Shown here: positions 8,472 through 16,655 of the stretch, piece after piece | Layout: each line of letters opens with the position of its first letter | Numbering within the stretch: the stretch's first letter is position 1 | Origin: Methylibium sp. | GTDB lineage: Bacteria > Pseudomonadota > Gammaproteobacteria > Burkholderiales > Burkholderiaceae_C | DNA: 39,374 nucleotides | Direction of reading: 5' to 3' | Assembly: GCF_013817345.1 (NCBI RefSeq) | Contig: NZ_JACDCW010000030.1 | Location: 1 to 39,374 of the forward strand | Program-made: the position numbers and the translations under genes | The notes under the pieces: model-generated | Told to the model about the DNA's origin: nothing | The model's input: only the letters and a program-made list of their open reading frames with translations | The model's database searches: none

Positions 8472-10627
8472 CGGAGAAGATCCAGATCGGCGACAAGTGG
8501 TATGTGGCGGCCACCGCGGCGCGCGCGGGAGACAGCCCGCAGGTGCTCAAGCAGGACGAAACTTTCGCCCTCTTCGACCAGTTCGGCGACATTCCGCTGC
8601 TCGGCAGCGGCGAGCACGGTCTGTACCACGAGGACACGCGCTATCTCTCGCGCTTCGAGCTGCTGATCGACGGCGCGCACCCGCTGTGCCTGGGCACCTC
8701 GGTGAAGGAGGCCAACAGCCTGTTGACGGTGGACCTGATGAACCCGGACTCCGCCACCGTGGCCAAGGGCACGCTGCACATCTTTCGCGCCAAGCTGCTG
8801 TGGCGCGGCGCCTGCTACGAGCACATCCGCGTCGTCAACCACGGCGAGGACGATGTCGCCACCACGCTGAAGCTTCACTTCGAGGCCGACTTCGTCGATC
8901 TCTTCGAGGTGCGCGGCATGCAGCGCGCGCGCCGCGGCGAGCGACTGCCGGCGAGCGTGAGCCAGGCGCAGGTGCTGCTGCCCTACCGCGGCCTGGACGA
9001 CCAACTCCGCCACACCTATCTGCAGTTCGATCCCCTGCCCGCGCGGCTCGGCCCGCAAGAGGCCGAGTTCGAGTTGCACCTTGCGCCGGACGACGAGCGC
9101 CACCTCTACTGCACCGTGCGTTGCGAAGCCCGACCGGGCGAAGCCGCCGCGCCGCCCGTGGCCCACTACGACAGTGCGTTCGTCAACACCAAGGCCGAGC
9201 GCCGGGCCTTGCGCGAGCACCGCTGCACCATCGAGACCTCGAACCCGCTGGTCAACCTGTGGCTCGAGCGCTCCGTGGCCGACCTGGCGATGCTGACAAC
9301 CCAGCTGCCCACCGGGCCGTATCCCTACGCCGGCGTGCCCTGGTACTCCACCACCTTCGGGCGCGACGGCATCCTCACTGCGCGGGAGATGCTGTGGCTC
9401 GACCCCTCGCTCGCGCGCGGCGTGCTGAGCTTTTTGGCCGACACGCAGGCGCAATCGCAAGACGCCGAGCGCGACGCCGAGCCGGGCAAGATCCTCCACG
9501 AGGCCCGGCGTAGCGAGATGGCCGCCACGCGCGAGATCCCGTTCGGCCGCTACTACGGCACCGTGGATGCAACGCCGCTGTTCGTGGGCCTTGCCGGTGC
9601 CTATTACCGGCGCACCGGCGATCTCGAATTCGTGCGCAGCATCTGGCCGAACGTGCTGGCCGCGCTGCAGTGGATCGACCAACAGGGCGATGCCGACGGC
9701 GACGGATTCGTCGAGTACCAGCGTCACAGCCAGGAAGGGCTGGTGCAGCAGGGCTGGAAGGATTCGCAGGATTCGATCTTCCACGCCGACGGGCGCATGG
9801 CCGAGGCGCCGATCGCACTCGCCGAGGTGCAGGGCTACGTGTTCGAAGCCAAGCTGCTCGCCGCCGAACTGGCGCAGGCGCTCGGCGACACCTCGCTGGC
9901 CCAGCGGCTGCGCGATGACGCGAAGCAGCTTCAGCAACGCTTCGTGCAAGCTTTCTGGTGCGAGGAGATCGACACCTACGCCATCGCGCTCGACGGCGAC
10001 AAGCGCCGCTGCGCGGTGCGCAGCTCCAACGCCGGCCATGCGTTGTGGAGCGGCATCGCCGCACCCGAGCATGCGGCGCGCATCGCCGAGGGCATGCTGA
10101 GCGAGCGCTTCTTCAACGGCTGGGGCATCCGCACCGTGGCCCGCGGCGAGCCGCGCTACAACCCCATGGCGTATCACAACGGCTCGATCTGGCCGCACGA
10201 CAACGCCCTCATCGCCGCCGGCATGGCGCGCTACGGCCACACGACTCAAGCCATGCAGGTGCTCACGGGCTTGTTCGAGGCGAGCATGCATTTCGACCAG
10301 AACCGCCTGCCGGAACTGTTCTGCGGTTTCCCGCGCCGCGAGTCGGAAGGCCCTGTGCTCTACCCGGTGGCCTGCTCGCCGCAAGCCTGGGCGGCGGCGG
10401 CCCTGTTCAGCTTGCTGCAGTCCTGCCTGGGGCTGGACGTCGATGCCGTGCGCGGCAAGGTGTCGCTGCACGCGCCGCGCTTGCCGCCGTTCATCGACTG
10501 GGTGCGGGTGCACCGCCTGCAGGTTGGCGACAGCAACGTCGATCTGCTCATGCAGCGCTATGCCAACAACGTCGGCGTGGAGGCGACGCGCAAGGTCGGC
10601 AATGTGGAAGTCACGGTCGTGATCTGA
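8468..10627 (+). CDS. Amylo-alpha-1,6-glucosidase / glycogen-debranching-type GH133 protein
   Basis: A 719-residue cytoplasmic glycoside hydrolase. The N-terminal beta-rich domain, about residues 28-235, matches the bacterial debranching N-terminal type (DETFALFDQFGDIP, GLYHEDTRYLSRFEL). The C-terminal (alpha/alpha)6 domain begins about residue 260 with PYPYAGVPWYSTTFGRDGI, which carries the GRDG catalytic-site motif. It later has NPMAYHNGSIWPHDNALIA and ELFCGFPRR. The start overlaps the GT4 stop by four bases, so the two are coupled. Together they look like a small alpha-glucan or trehalose-related module. Whether it is a true alpha-1,6-glucosidase is family-based inference; related proteins are often uncharacterised. 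Confidence 0.9.
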   Translation: MTEKIQIGDKWYVAATAARAGDSPQVLKQDETFALFDQFGDIPLLGSGEHGLYHEDTRYLSRFELLIDGAHPLCLGTSVKEANSLLTVDLMNPDSATVAKGTLHIFRAKLLWRGACYEHIRVVNHGEDDVATTLKLHFEADFVDLFEVRGMQRARRGERLPASVSQAQVLLPYRGLDDQLRHTYLQFDPLPARLGPQEAEFELHLAPDDERHLYCTVRCEARPGEAAAPPVAHYDSAFVNTKAERRALREHRCTIETSNPLVNLWLERSVADLAMLTTQLPTGPYPYAGVPWYSTTFGRDGILTAREMLWLDPSLARGVLSFLADTQAQSQDAERDAEPGKILHEARRSEMAATREIPFGRYYGTVDATPLFVGLAGAYYRRTGDLEFVRSIWPNVLAALQWIDQQGDADGDGFVEYQRHSQEGLVQQGWKDSQDSIFHADGRMAEAPIALAEVQGYVFEAKLLAAELAQALGDTSLAQRLRDDAKQLQQRFVQAFWCEEIDTYAIALDGDKRRCAVRSSNAGHALWSGIAAPEHAARIAEGMLSERFFNGWGIRTVARGEPRYNPMAYHNGSIWPHDNALIAAGMARYGHTTQAMQVLTGLFEASMHFDQNRLPELFCGFPRRESEGPVLYPVACSPQAWAAAALFSLLQSCLGLDVDAVRGKVSLHAPRLPPFIDWVRVHRLQVGDSNVDLLMQRYANNVGVEATRKVGNVEVTVVI

Positions 10628-10756
10628 CCGGGTTGCGAGCGGCGGCCGAAAGGCCCTGATTCAAAGCCCACCCGGGCCGCTGCGACATCGTGTTGCGGCC
10701 GGCGCGGCCGGGGGTTGTACCCTTTGGGGTCGCACTCACGCCAATCCACACAAGAA

Positions 10757-11446
10757 ATGTTCGGAAAATCCAAACCCGTCGTCTTTGAACCCTATGGCCG
10801 TCGACGACGCCAGGGGCTGCCCGGCTGGCTCATGCTGCTGCTTGCCGGCATCGCCGTGGGCGCCGGCGGCGTTCTGTATGTGCAGGCAAGCCATCTGCCT
10901 CCGCGCCTGTCAGCCAGCGACTCGGTGCAGTTGCGCCAGTCCTTCGACCAGGCCGAAGGCGAGCGCCAGCGCCTGGCGGCGGAACTGGCCGAAACCCGCA
11001 AGCAGCTCGAAGCCTCGCTCGCGGAAAAGCGCAGCCTGAGCGACGAGCTGACCGCCACCCGCACGACCACCGAGAACCTGCGCGAAGACGTCGCCTCCGT
11101 GGTCGCGGCTCTGCCCCCCGACCCGCGCGGTGGAGCGGTGGAGGTGCGCGCGGCGAATCTCAGCGTGGAGGGTGGAGCCCTTGCGTATCACGTGGTGCTC
11201 TCGCGCGACCGGGAAACGGGCAAGCCCTTGACGGGCGTGATGCAGTTCGTCGTGGCCGGTCAGTCCGCGCGCGGCACGCCGACCTCCGTGCCCTTGAAGC
11301 CCATCCCCATTTCAGTCGGTAGCCACGAGAGCCTGCGCGGCAGCCTGCCGCTGCCGGAGGGCTTCGATCCCCGGCAGGCGACGATCAACGTGCTCGACCG
11401 CGTGGACGGCAACCGCCTGGGCATGCGGGTGATGTACGTGAAGTGA
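10757..11446 (+). CDS. Coiled-coil inner-membrane protein, DUF6776-like
   Basis: A 229-residue protein with a basic N-terminus (GRRRRQGLPGW) and one transmembrane helix at about residues 24-44 (LMLLLAGIAVGAGGVLYVQ). A charged coiled coil follows from about 55 to 115, including ERQRLAAELAETRKQLEASL. The C-terminal beta-rich domain ends with GNRLGMRVMYVK. The topology is therefore a short cytoplasmic end with the coiled coil and terminal domain in the periplasm. It resembles from memory the beta-proteobacterial family called DUF6776; function unknown. The ATG at 10757 is preferred because the frame before it is non-conserved and a purine-rich CAAGAA stretch precedes it. Its neighbours do not suggest a role. 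Confidence 0.75.
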   Translation: MFGKSKPVVFEPYGRRRRQGLPGWLMLLLAGIAVGAGGVLYVQASHLPPRLSASDSVQLRQSFDQAEGERQRLAAELAETRKQLEASLAEKRSLSDELTATRTTTENLREDVASVVAALPPDPRGGAVEVRAANLSVEGGALAYHVVLSRDRETGKPLTGVMQFVVAGQSARGTPTSVPLKPIPISVGSHESLRGSLPLPEGFDPRQATINVLDRVDGNRLGMRVMYVK

Positions 11447-11460
11447 GTTTTCGTCGGTCG

Positions 11461-11694
11461 CTATGAAACCGCAGCGAGCCGCTCCACCGGCAGCCGTGCG
11501 CCAGCGTCAGACCTTGCGACGTTTACAAGCCAAACGCCTGTAACGCCCGCAAGAGCGCCGCCTCCCAGCCCCGCCCAGGCCAGCTTCCAACCTGCATCGA
11601 CGCTCGTCTCGGCCGGCGCCATGAAGAGCGTGATGGCAACGCCGAAAAGAGCACACATGAAGACGACGACAGCGGCAAGCACGACGGTCTTCAC
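11461..11694 (-). CDS. Small two-helix membrane protein, hypothetical
   Basis: A 77-residue product starting at a GTG. It has two hydrophobic helices, TVVLAAVVVFMCALFGVAI and GLGGGALAGVTGVWLVNV, separated by a short polar loop (APAETSVDAG). No family is recognised. The GTG at 11694 overlaps, as GTGA, the stop of a decayed upstream reading frame, a spacing typical of coupled genes. That supports translation from this codon rather than from the TTG at 11718. If the upstream gene is dead, this one may have lost its promoter. Confidence 0.5.
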   Translation of the reverse strand: MKTVVLAAVVVFMCALFGVAITLFMAPAETSVDAGWKLAWAGLGGGALAGVTGVWLVNVARSDAGARLPVERLAAVS

Positions 11695-11960
11695 GTGAAA
11701 GACTCTTTCGCCGGGCAATTGAAATACATGAAGTTGTCTGCGCCGCCGGCCTTGACGACATCCTCGACGAAAGCGACGCAGTGTTCGGGATGACCGCCCA
11801 CAGCCATGGCTTCGACAGCCGTTCGTCCAGTCGCGCCTGAGCGGCCTTCGGCTTCTTGATGTGGATCATCATGCGTGTCAGCACGGCTTTGCCGGTCTCT
11901 TTCAGGTAGCGCTCGAAACCATGCACACGTTCAAGTAGTCCCCGTGGTAAGCCATTCGTA
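11691..11960 (-). pseudogene. Frameshifted gene remnant upstream of the small membrane protein
   Basis: Two protein-like stretches lie in different minus-strand frames. One (about 11960-11830) reads ERVHGFERYLKETGKAVL followed by MMIHIKKPKAAQARLDERL. The other (about 11815-11691) reads AVGGHPEHCVAFVEDVVKAGG and then ADNFMYFNCP before a stop that overlaps the next gene's GTG. The second resembles the C-terminal end of luciferase-like flavin oxidoreductases; the first faintly resembles a polyphosphate-kinase-2 helix. Neither has an intact start or full domain. This is the best explanation I have for an otherwise gene-free stretch from 11695 to 12157. Confidence 0.35.
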
Positions 11961-12048
11961 CCTCCTGTACGCTGCTGCTCGAGTGGTCGATGAACCTACA
12001 TCTTCGAAGCGCTGGCCAGCTGTGTCTTGATAGGGATAGAGCATTCGC

Positions 12049-12109
12049 CTGACGTTGGGGTGAGCCGTTTCGTCAGAGCGCACAGGGTCAGATCGCCTCT
12101 GTGAGCCGT
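12049..12109 (+). promoter_or_regulatory. Structured leader candidate upstream of the guanidinium exporter
   Basis: Perfect dyad CTGACG (12049-12054) / CGTCAG (12071-12076) with a 16-base loop, plus an exact 9-base direct repeat GTGAGCCGT at 12060-12068 and 12101-12109. It lies 50-110 bases upstream of the gdx start. It does not match the guanidine-I, -II or -III riboswitch layouts I know: there are no paired ACGR-loop hairpins. A regulator site or an unfamiliar leader RNA are both possible. Confidence 0.3.
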
Positions 12110-12157
12110 CCTTGATAAGCGGCGCTTTTGGGAAGTCGTTGTTCAATCGGAGGTGTC

Positions 12158-12478
12158 ATGGCCTGGGTCGTACTCGTGCTGGCGGGTTTGTTCGAGATCG
12201 GCTGGGCCATCGGCCTGAAGTACACCGAGGGCTTCACGCGGCTGTGGCCGACCGTGGGGACGATCGCCGCCATGATCGTGAGCCTCGGGCTGCTCGGCAT
12301 CGCGATGAAGTCGCTGCCGGTCGGCACGGCCTACGCCGTGTGGGTGGGTGTGGGCGCGGTCGGCACGGCCATTCTGGGCATCGTGCTGTTCGGTGAATCG
12401 GCGAATGCGGGCCGCCTCGTCAGCCTGGTGCTGATCATGCTGGGCATCGTGGGGCTGAAGCTCGCATCGCCGACCTGA
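12158..12478 (+). CDS. gdx (sugE): Guanidinium exporter of the SMR family (Gdx/SugE)
   Basis: A 106-residue small multidrug resistance protein with four transmembrane helices. The Gdx subtype is shown by [22 protein letters not shown], which carries the essential central glutamate E13 and the SugE-type helix-1 signature rather than the EmrE type. The [21 protein letters not shown] loop-helix is also typical of SugE. Gdx proteins work as antiparallel dimers exporting guanidinium against protons. A strong CGGAGG ribosome site at 12148-12153 fixes the start at 12158. It is monocistronic in this window, converging on a minus-strand gene 18 bases away. Confidence 0.95.
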   Translation: MAWVVLVLAGLFEIGWAIGLKYTEGFTRLWPTVGTIAAMIVSLGLLGIAMKSLPVGTAYAVWVGVGAVGTAILGIVLFGESANAGRLVSLVLIMLGIVGLKLASPT

Positions 12479-12496
12479 TCTGCGAGAACGCCGTCC

Positions 12497-13033
12497 TCAG
12501 TAGGCGATGCTGCCCGAGAGCGCGATCTCGCCTTCACCGACGACGACGCGGCTGATGTCTTCGGTGCCTTGGAGGCTGCCGCCGCCGGTGGCCCCGGCGA
12601 AGCGCCCGCTGCCTCCCGTGATGACGAAGTGGCCGGCCACGGCATGGGGCCCGTTGGGCTGGGGCGTCAGCGTGCCGGAATAAACGGCGAACACCCGGTC
12701 GCCGTTTGAGGCGGTGAACACCAGGCCGTCGGGTCCGGTGCTGCTTGCGAACTGGTAGGCCGTCGGGCCGTTGGGATCGAACATACCCAGCGGATTGATG
12801 CAGTCCTGCGATGTTGCGCGCACCTTGCCCATGGGCGTTGCCTGACCGACGCCGCTGATCAGGCCAATGGCAAAACAGGGTGCGGCGCCGGTAAAGCCGA
12901 CGCTTTCCGTGATCTTCAAAGTGGCCTTGAAGGGCCGGTCCTTGGGCCCTGCCTGGGCGGAGGCCGCAAACAATGCGGCGACAGCAAGGCACAGGGCGGG
13001 CAGGGAAGTAGCTTGGCGGGAACGGCGGATCAT
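12497..13033 (-). CDS. Secreted beta-barrel-type hypothetical protein
   Basis: A 178-residue protein with a clear Sec signal: MIRRSRQATSLPALCLAV, a hydrophobic run AALFAAS, then AQAGPKDR with an Ala-x-Ala cut site. The mature part has alternating beta strands and the motif GHFVITGGSGRFAGATGGGS, seen in many uncharacterised exported proteins with an allene-oxide-cyclase-like barrel. Two cysteines (in APCFAIG and SQDCINP) could form a disulfide. The start at 13033 follows AAAGAGATCC and opens directly on the signal peptide. No neighbour indicates a function; the fold assignment is tentative. Confidence 0.75.
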   Translation of the reverse strand: MIRRSRQATSLPALCLAVAALFAASAQAGPKDRPFKATLKITESVGFTGAAPCFAIGLISGVGQATPMGKVRATSQDCINPLGMFDPNGPTAYQFASSTGPDGLVFTASNGDRVFAVYSGTLTPQPNGPHAVAGHFVITGGSGRFAGATGGGSLQGTEDISRVVVGEGEIALSGSIAY

Positions 13034-13140
13034 GTGGATCTCTTTCGAAGTGGCGGGGGTCAACGGCGATTTCGCGCGCCTATAGCAAGCGCGGTGCCCG
13101 TGCCATGCAGGGCTCCCACTTCGAGATCGGCCCTTCGCGC

Positions 13141-16100
13141 TCAATCGGCCGGCGTTGACGTAGACGGCGCAGCGAGCTGGGACAAAAGGCCGTTGATCAG
13201 CTCGAACTCGGCGGGCTTGGTGAAGTGGTGGTCGAACCCGGCATCTTTCGATCGGACCCGGTCTTCTTCGGCGCCCCAGCCGGTCAACGCGGCCAGCGTG
13301 ACCTGCTCCAGGCCCGGTGTCTTTCTCAGCGCGCGGGCGACTTCGTAGCCGTTCTTGCCCGGGATCCCGATGTCGAGAAAGACGAGGTGGGGCTGGAACT
13401 CCCGAGCCATGCGGATCGCCTGATGGCCATCGTTGGCCACGCGGGTGGTGTGCCCGCCGATCTGCAGCAGATCCGACAGGCTCTCGGCCGCGTCGGTGTT
13501 GTCGTCGACCACGAGCACGCGAAAGCTTTTGACGGCGGCGTCGAAGGCCGGGTCCGTGTCGCCCGCGGGCACGGCGCCTCCAACGCCAGACCGGCTCGGC
13601 GCATCGTCGGCGACCGCGATCGGCAGCCGAACGCGGAAGCTGCTGCCCTGGCCGACCCCGGGGCTCTCGGCGGTGACGGTTCCGCCATGCAGTTCGACCA
13701 GGCGGCGCACGAGGGTCAGACCGACGCCCAGGCCGCCCTGGGCGCGGTCCATGTTGCGCCCGACCTGCGCGAACATGTCGAACACGCTGCCGAGCGACTC
13801 CGACGGAATGCCGATCCCGTTGTCGGTGACCGACACGATCACGGCGCCTTCTTCGCGCGCGGCCGACAGCCGAATGTGCCCGCCCGGCGCCGTGTACTTG
13901 GCGGCGTTGTTCAGCAAATTGCTCAGCACCTGGGCGATCCGGTTCGTGTCGACATCGAGCAGCAGCGCCTGCTCGGGGATGTCGATGCTCAGTTCGTGGC
14001 GACCCGCCTCGATGAGCGGCAGGCTCGTCTCGACAGCGTTGGCCACCACGCCCGCCAGCGCCACGCGTTGCTTCCTGAGCTCCACCTTGCCGCCGGTGAT
14101 GCGGGCGACGTCCAGCAGGTCGCCGACCAGATGCACCATGTGGGCGAGCTGGCGCTCCATCATGCCGCGCGCCTTGCCGACGGCCACCGCATCGCCGGCC
14201 GCGAGCCGCATGACCTGCAGGCCGTTGCTCAGCGGGGCCAGGGGGTTCCTCAGTTCGTGGGCGAGGGTGGCCAGGAACTCGGTCTTGCGCTGGTCGGCCT
14301 CGGACAGATCGGCGGCGAGCCTGCGCAGGCCGTCCTCGGCCTTTTTCTTGACGGTGATGTCGTTGAAGACGAGGGCGACCTTCCTGCTTTCGACGCCGCC
14401 GATGCGGCTGGCGGAGACGTCGAACCAGCGCTCCATGGCGGGGGCTTCGCTTTCGAAGCGCTCGGGCGTTCCCGTGAGCGCGACCCGGCCGTAGGTTTCG
14501 AACCAGTAATTGTCGAGCGTGGGAACGAGATCGCGTGCCGTCCGGCCCACGGCGCGGTCGAGTCCTGTGTGCTTCTTGAAGGCCGGGTTCGTTTCCAGGA
14601 AGCGGTAGTCGACCGGACGGCTCGCGGCATCGAACAAAACCTCGATGACGCAGAACCCCTCGTCCACGGTCTCGAACAGGGTGCGGTAGCGCGCCTCGCT
14701 CGTTCGCAACTCCTCTTCGGCGCGTTTGCGTTGCGTGATGTCGGTGAAGGTGATCACGGCCCCCGTGTTCCGGCCGTCGACCGTCATCGGGTTCACCGAA
14801 TAGGACACCGGGACCGGCGGGCCGTCCTTGTGCTGGAACAGCGCGTCGTCGACCCGGATGGCCGTGGCGTTTCGAGCGGCTCGCTCGATCGTGTCGTCGG
14901 CTTGCCGGTCGGGCGACCCATCGGCTTGCCAGGGGCGGATGACGTCGCGCACGGATCGGCCCAGCAGCTCCTGCGGCCGGTAGCCGAGCATCGCCGCCGC
15001 AGCGCCGTTGACGAACGTGCAGCTGCCGTCCGACTCCATGCCGACGATCCCCTCGCCGGACGAATCGAGAAGCAGCTCGAACCGCTCCTTGCTCTGGCGC
15101 AGCCGCTCGGCCGCGGCTTCCGTCTCCTGCCGTCGCACCTGCTCGCGCACGGTCGCCTCACGCGCGGCCTGCGCCTCGTGACGGGCCGTGACGTCGTGCA
15201 TCGAAACCACGGCGCCGAGCTTGCGGCCGCCGGCGTCCGCGAACGATCGCCCGCTCGCCAGCAGCGTGCGAGGCGTGCCGCCGCCCCTGGGTGCGATCAC
15301 CATCTCCGCGTCGCGCACGAGTTCGCCCTGCAGCGCGCGGCGCAGCGGGATCTCGTGCGTCGGCAAGGGGGTCGTGCCGTCCACGCGGTACAGGTCGTAG
15401 TAGTCGGCCCACCGATCGGCGGGCAGGGGCTGCTCCGGCAGCCTGTGCAACTGGCGCGTCGCCCGGTTGAAGAGCGTCAGCACGCCGTCCGCGCTGCAGG
15501 CCACGATGCCGTCTTCGACGGCTTCGAGCACGGCGGCGAGAAAAGCGCGCTCGTTGGCGAGCTCGGCCGTTCGCTCATCGACCCGGCGTTCGAGTGCCGC
15601 GTGGGCCTCCTCGAGCTTCTTCGCGGCTTCGTGCTTTTCGGTGATGTCGCGAAACACCAGAACGACCCCATGCACGTCGCCCGACTCGCTGCGGATCGGC
15701 GCGGCCGAGTCGTCGATCGGCCGCTCGGTGCCGTCCCGGGCGATCAGCACCGTGTGGTTCGCCAGGCCGACGACGCGTCCGGTTCGCAGCACCTTGTCGA
15801 CCGGGCACTCGACCTTCTTGCGGGTTTCCTCGTTGACGATGACGAACACGGTGTCGAGGTCTTGGCCGAGGGCCTCGCTGCGGCTCCACCCGGTCAGCCG
15901 CTCCCCCTCCGAATTCAGGAAGCTCACGCGGCGCTGTGAATCCGTGGCGATCACCGCGTCGCCGATGCTCTCAAGCGTCGTCTGCCAGAGTTCCTTCTGG
16001 CGGGTGAACGCCGCCTCGACGGCCTGCCGCTCGGGCGAGTGGCCTTCTGCCCTTCTGCGGGCCAGCTCGACGAAAACGGCGACCTTGCACTCGAGTACGG

Positions 16101-16443
16101 CGGGCACGAGCGGCTCGGCGAGGAAATCGACCGCCCCGAGCGCACAAGCGCCCTCGACGGGAAACTCCGACGTGTCGGCGCCGGTGAGAAAGAGGATCGG
16201 CGTGGCCTTCGAGCCGGGCTGCGAGCGGATCAGCCGGGCGGTTTCGAAGGCGCTCATCGGAGGGCTGCGAACGTCGATCAGGATCGCCGCGAAATCGGTG
16301 GCGCCGGTTTGGCTCAGGGCCTGCTCGGCGGAGCTGGCGCAAACGAGGTTTTCGACCAGATCCTCGAGCACCGCCCTAAGCCCGAGGAGGTTGGCGTGCT
16401 CGTTCGAGACGAGCAGGATGTTGACTCGACTGCTGGTTGTCAT
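13141..16443 (-). CDS. Hybrid sensor histidine kinase: REC-PAS-PAS-PAS-PAS-HisKA-HATPase-REC
   Basis: An 1100-residue cytoplasmic sensor kinase with no transmembrane segment. Order: receiver-like domain (6-125), PAS1 (about 150-270), a coiled coil, PAS2 (300-420), PAS3 (450-575), PAS4 (585-700), HisKA with H729 in LATLAHELRNPLAPL, ATPase with N box near 842-846, DNGIGIP and GGLGVGLTL, and a C-terminal receiver. The last receiver is intact (D980/D981, phospho-acceptor D1024, K1076). The first keeps D57 in ILIDV but has Ser-Asn-Glu where an acidic pair is expected, and E110 (LAEPL) for the conserved lysine. Signal and output are unknown; no response regulator with a DNA-binding domain is nearby. 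The ATG at 16443 is preferred because the receiver begins right after it. Diverges from a GntR gene. Confidence 0.95.
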   Translation of the reverse strand: MTTSSRVNILLVSNEHANLLGLRAVLEDLVENLVCASSAEQALSQTGATDFAAILIDVRSPPMSAFETARLIRSQPGSKATPILFLTGADTSEFPVEGACALGAVDFLAEPLVPAVLECKVAVFVELARRRAEGHSPERQAVEAAFTRQKELWQTTLESIGDAVIATDSQRRVSFLNSEGERLTGWSRSEALGQDLDTVFVIVNEETRKKVECPVDKVLRTGRVVGLANHTVLIARDGTERPIDDSAAPIRSESGDVHGVVLVFRDITEKHEAAKKLEEAHAALERRVDERTAELANERAFLAAVLEAVEDGIVACSADGVLTLFNRATRQLHRLPEQPLPADRWADYYDLYRVDGTTPLPTHEIPLRRALQGELVRDAEMVIAPRGGGTPRTLLASGRSFADAGGRKLGAVVSMHDVTARHEAQAAREATVREQVRRQETEAAAERLRQSKERFELLLDSSGEGIVGMESDGSCTFVNGAAAAMLGYRPQELLGRSVRDVIRPWQADGSPDRQADDTIERAARNATAIRVDDALFQHKDGPPVPVSYSVNPMTVDGRNTGAVITFTDITQRKRAEEELRTSEARYRTLFETVDEGFCVIEVLFDAASRPVDYRFLETNPAFKKHTGLDRAVGRTARDLVPTLDNYWFETYGRVALTGTPERFESEAPAMERWFDVSASRIGGVESRKVALVFNDITVKKKAEDGLRRLAADLSEADQRKTEFLATLAHELRNPLAPLSNGLQVMRLAAGDAVAVGKARGMMERQLAHMVHLVGDLLDVARITGGKVELRKQRVALAGVVANAVETSLPLIEAGRHELSIDIPEQALLLDVDTNRIAQVLSNLLNNAAKYTAPGGHIRLSAAREEGAVIVSVTDNGIGIPSESLGSVFDMFAQVGRNMDRAQGGLGVGLTLVRRLVELHGGTVTAESPGVGQGSSFRVRLPIAVADDAPSRSGVGGAVPAGDTDPAFDAAVKSFRVLVVDDNTDAAESLSDLLQIGGHTTRVANDGHQAIRMAREFQPHLVFLDIGIPGKNGYEVARALRKTPGLEQVTLAALTGWGAEEDRVRSKDAGFDHHFTKPAEFELINGLLSQLAAPSTSTPAD

Positions 16444-16635
16444 TGCATCCCCGTTGCGCGTGGCGCCGTCTGCCAAGCAAGCGTGGCCGCGCAGGTCCGG
16501 CGGACCGCACAGGCGTATCGGCTGCGAGTGTAGGGGCGCCCGTGAGACGACCGAATTCGACGGGCGGCACAACGGCAAGCGCGTGACGGGGTTTCCCCGC
16601 AGTTGACGACCACCCTCCTGCGGCGCAATAGTTGC

Positions 16636-16645
16636 AATACGTATT
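16636..16645. promoter_or_regulatory. Candidate GntR operator palindrome
   Basis: AATACGTATT is a perfect 10-base palindrome ending 10 bases before the GntR ATG, in a locally AT-rich pocket inside GC-rich DNA. GntR/HutC regulators commonly bind short AT-rich dyads, so autoregulation of the operon is plausible. Inference from position and symmetry. Confidence 0.45.
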
Positions 16646-16655
16646 AAGACAATTT

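Noticed and set aside
8450-10513. 687-codon minus-strand open frame
   Set aside because: Antisense to the debranching-type glucosidase; no motifs or start context.
11830-11960. Polyphosphate kinase 2 fragment
   Set aside because: The match to GFERYLKETGKAVL is too short to name the family, so it is reported only as an unidentified remnant.
11931-12146. 71-codon minus-strand frame beginning [14 protein letters not shown]
   Set aside because: No family, no ribosome site, and it runs through the gdx leader region.
12000-12157. Guanidine riboswitch (classes I-III) before gdx
   Set aside because: No pair of ACGR-loop hairpins and no matching pseudoknot layout; only a simple stem and a direct repeat are seen.
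13225-15939. 904-codon open frame on the plus strand
   Set aside because: Entirely antisense to the hybrid kinase, His/Asp/Gly/Arg-rich composition typical of GC-rich shadows, no recognisable domain.
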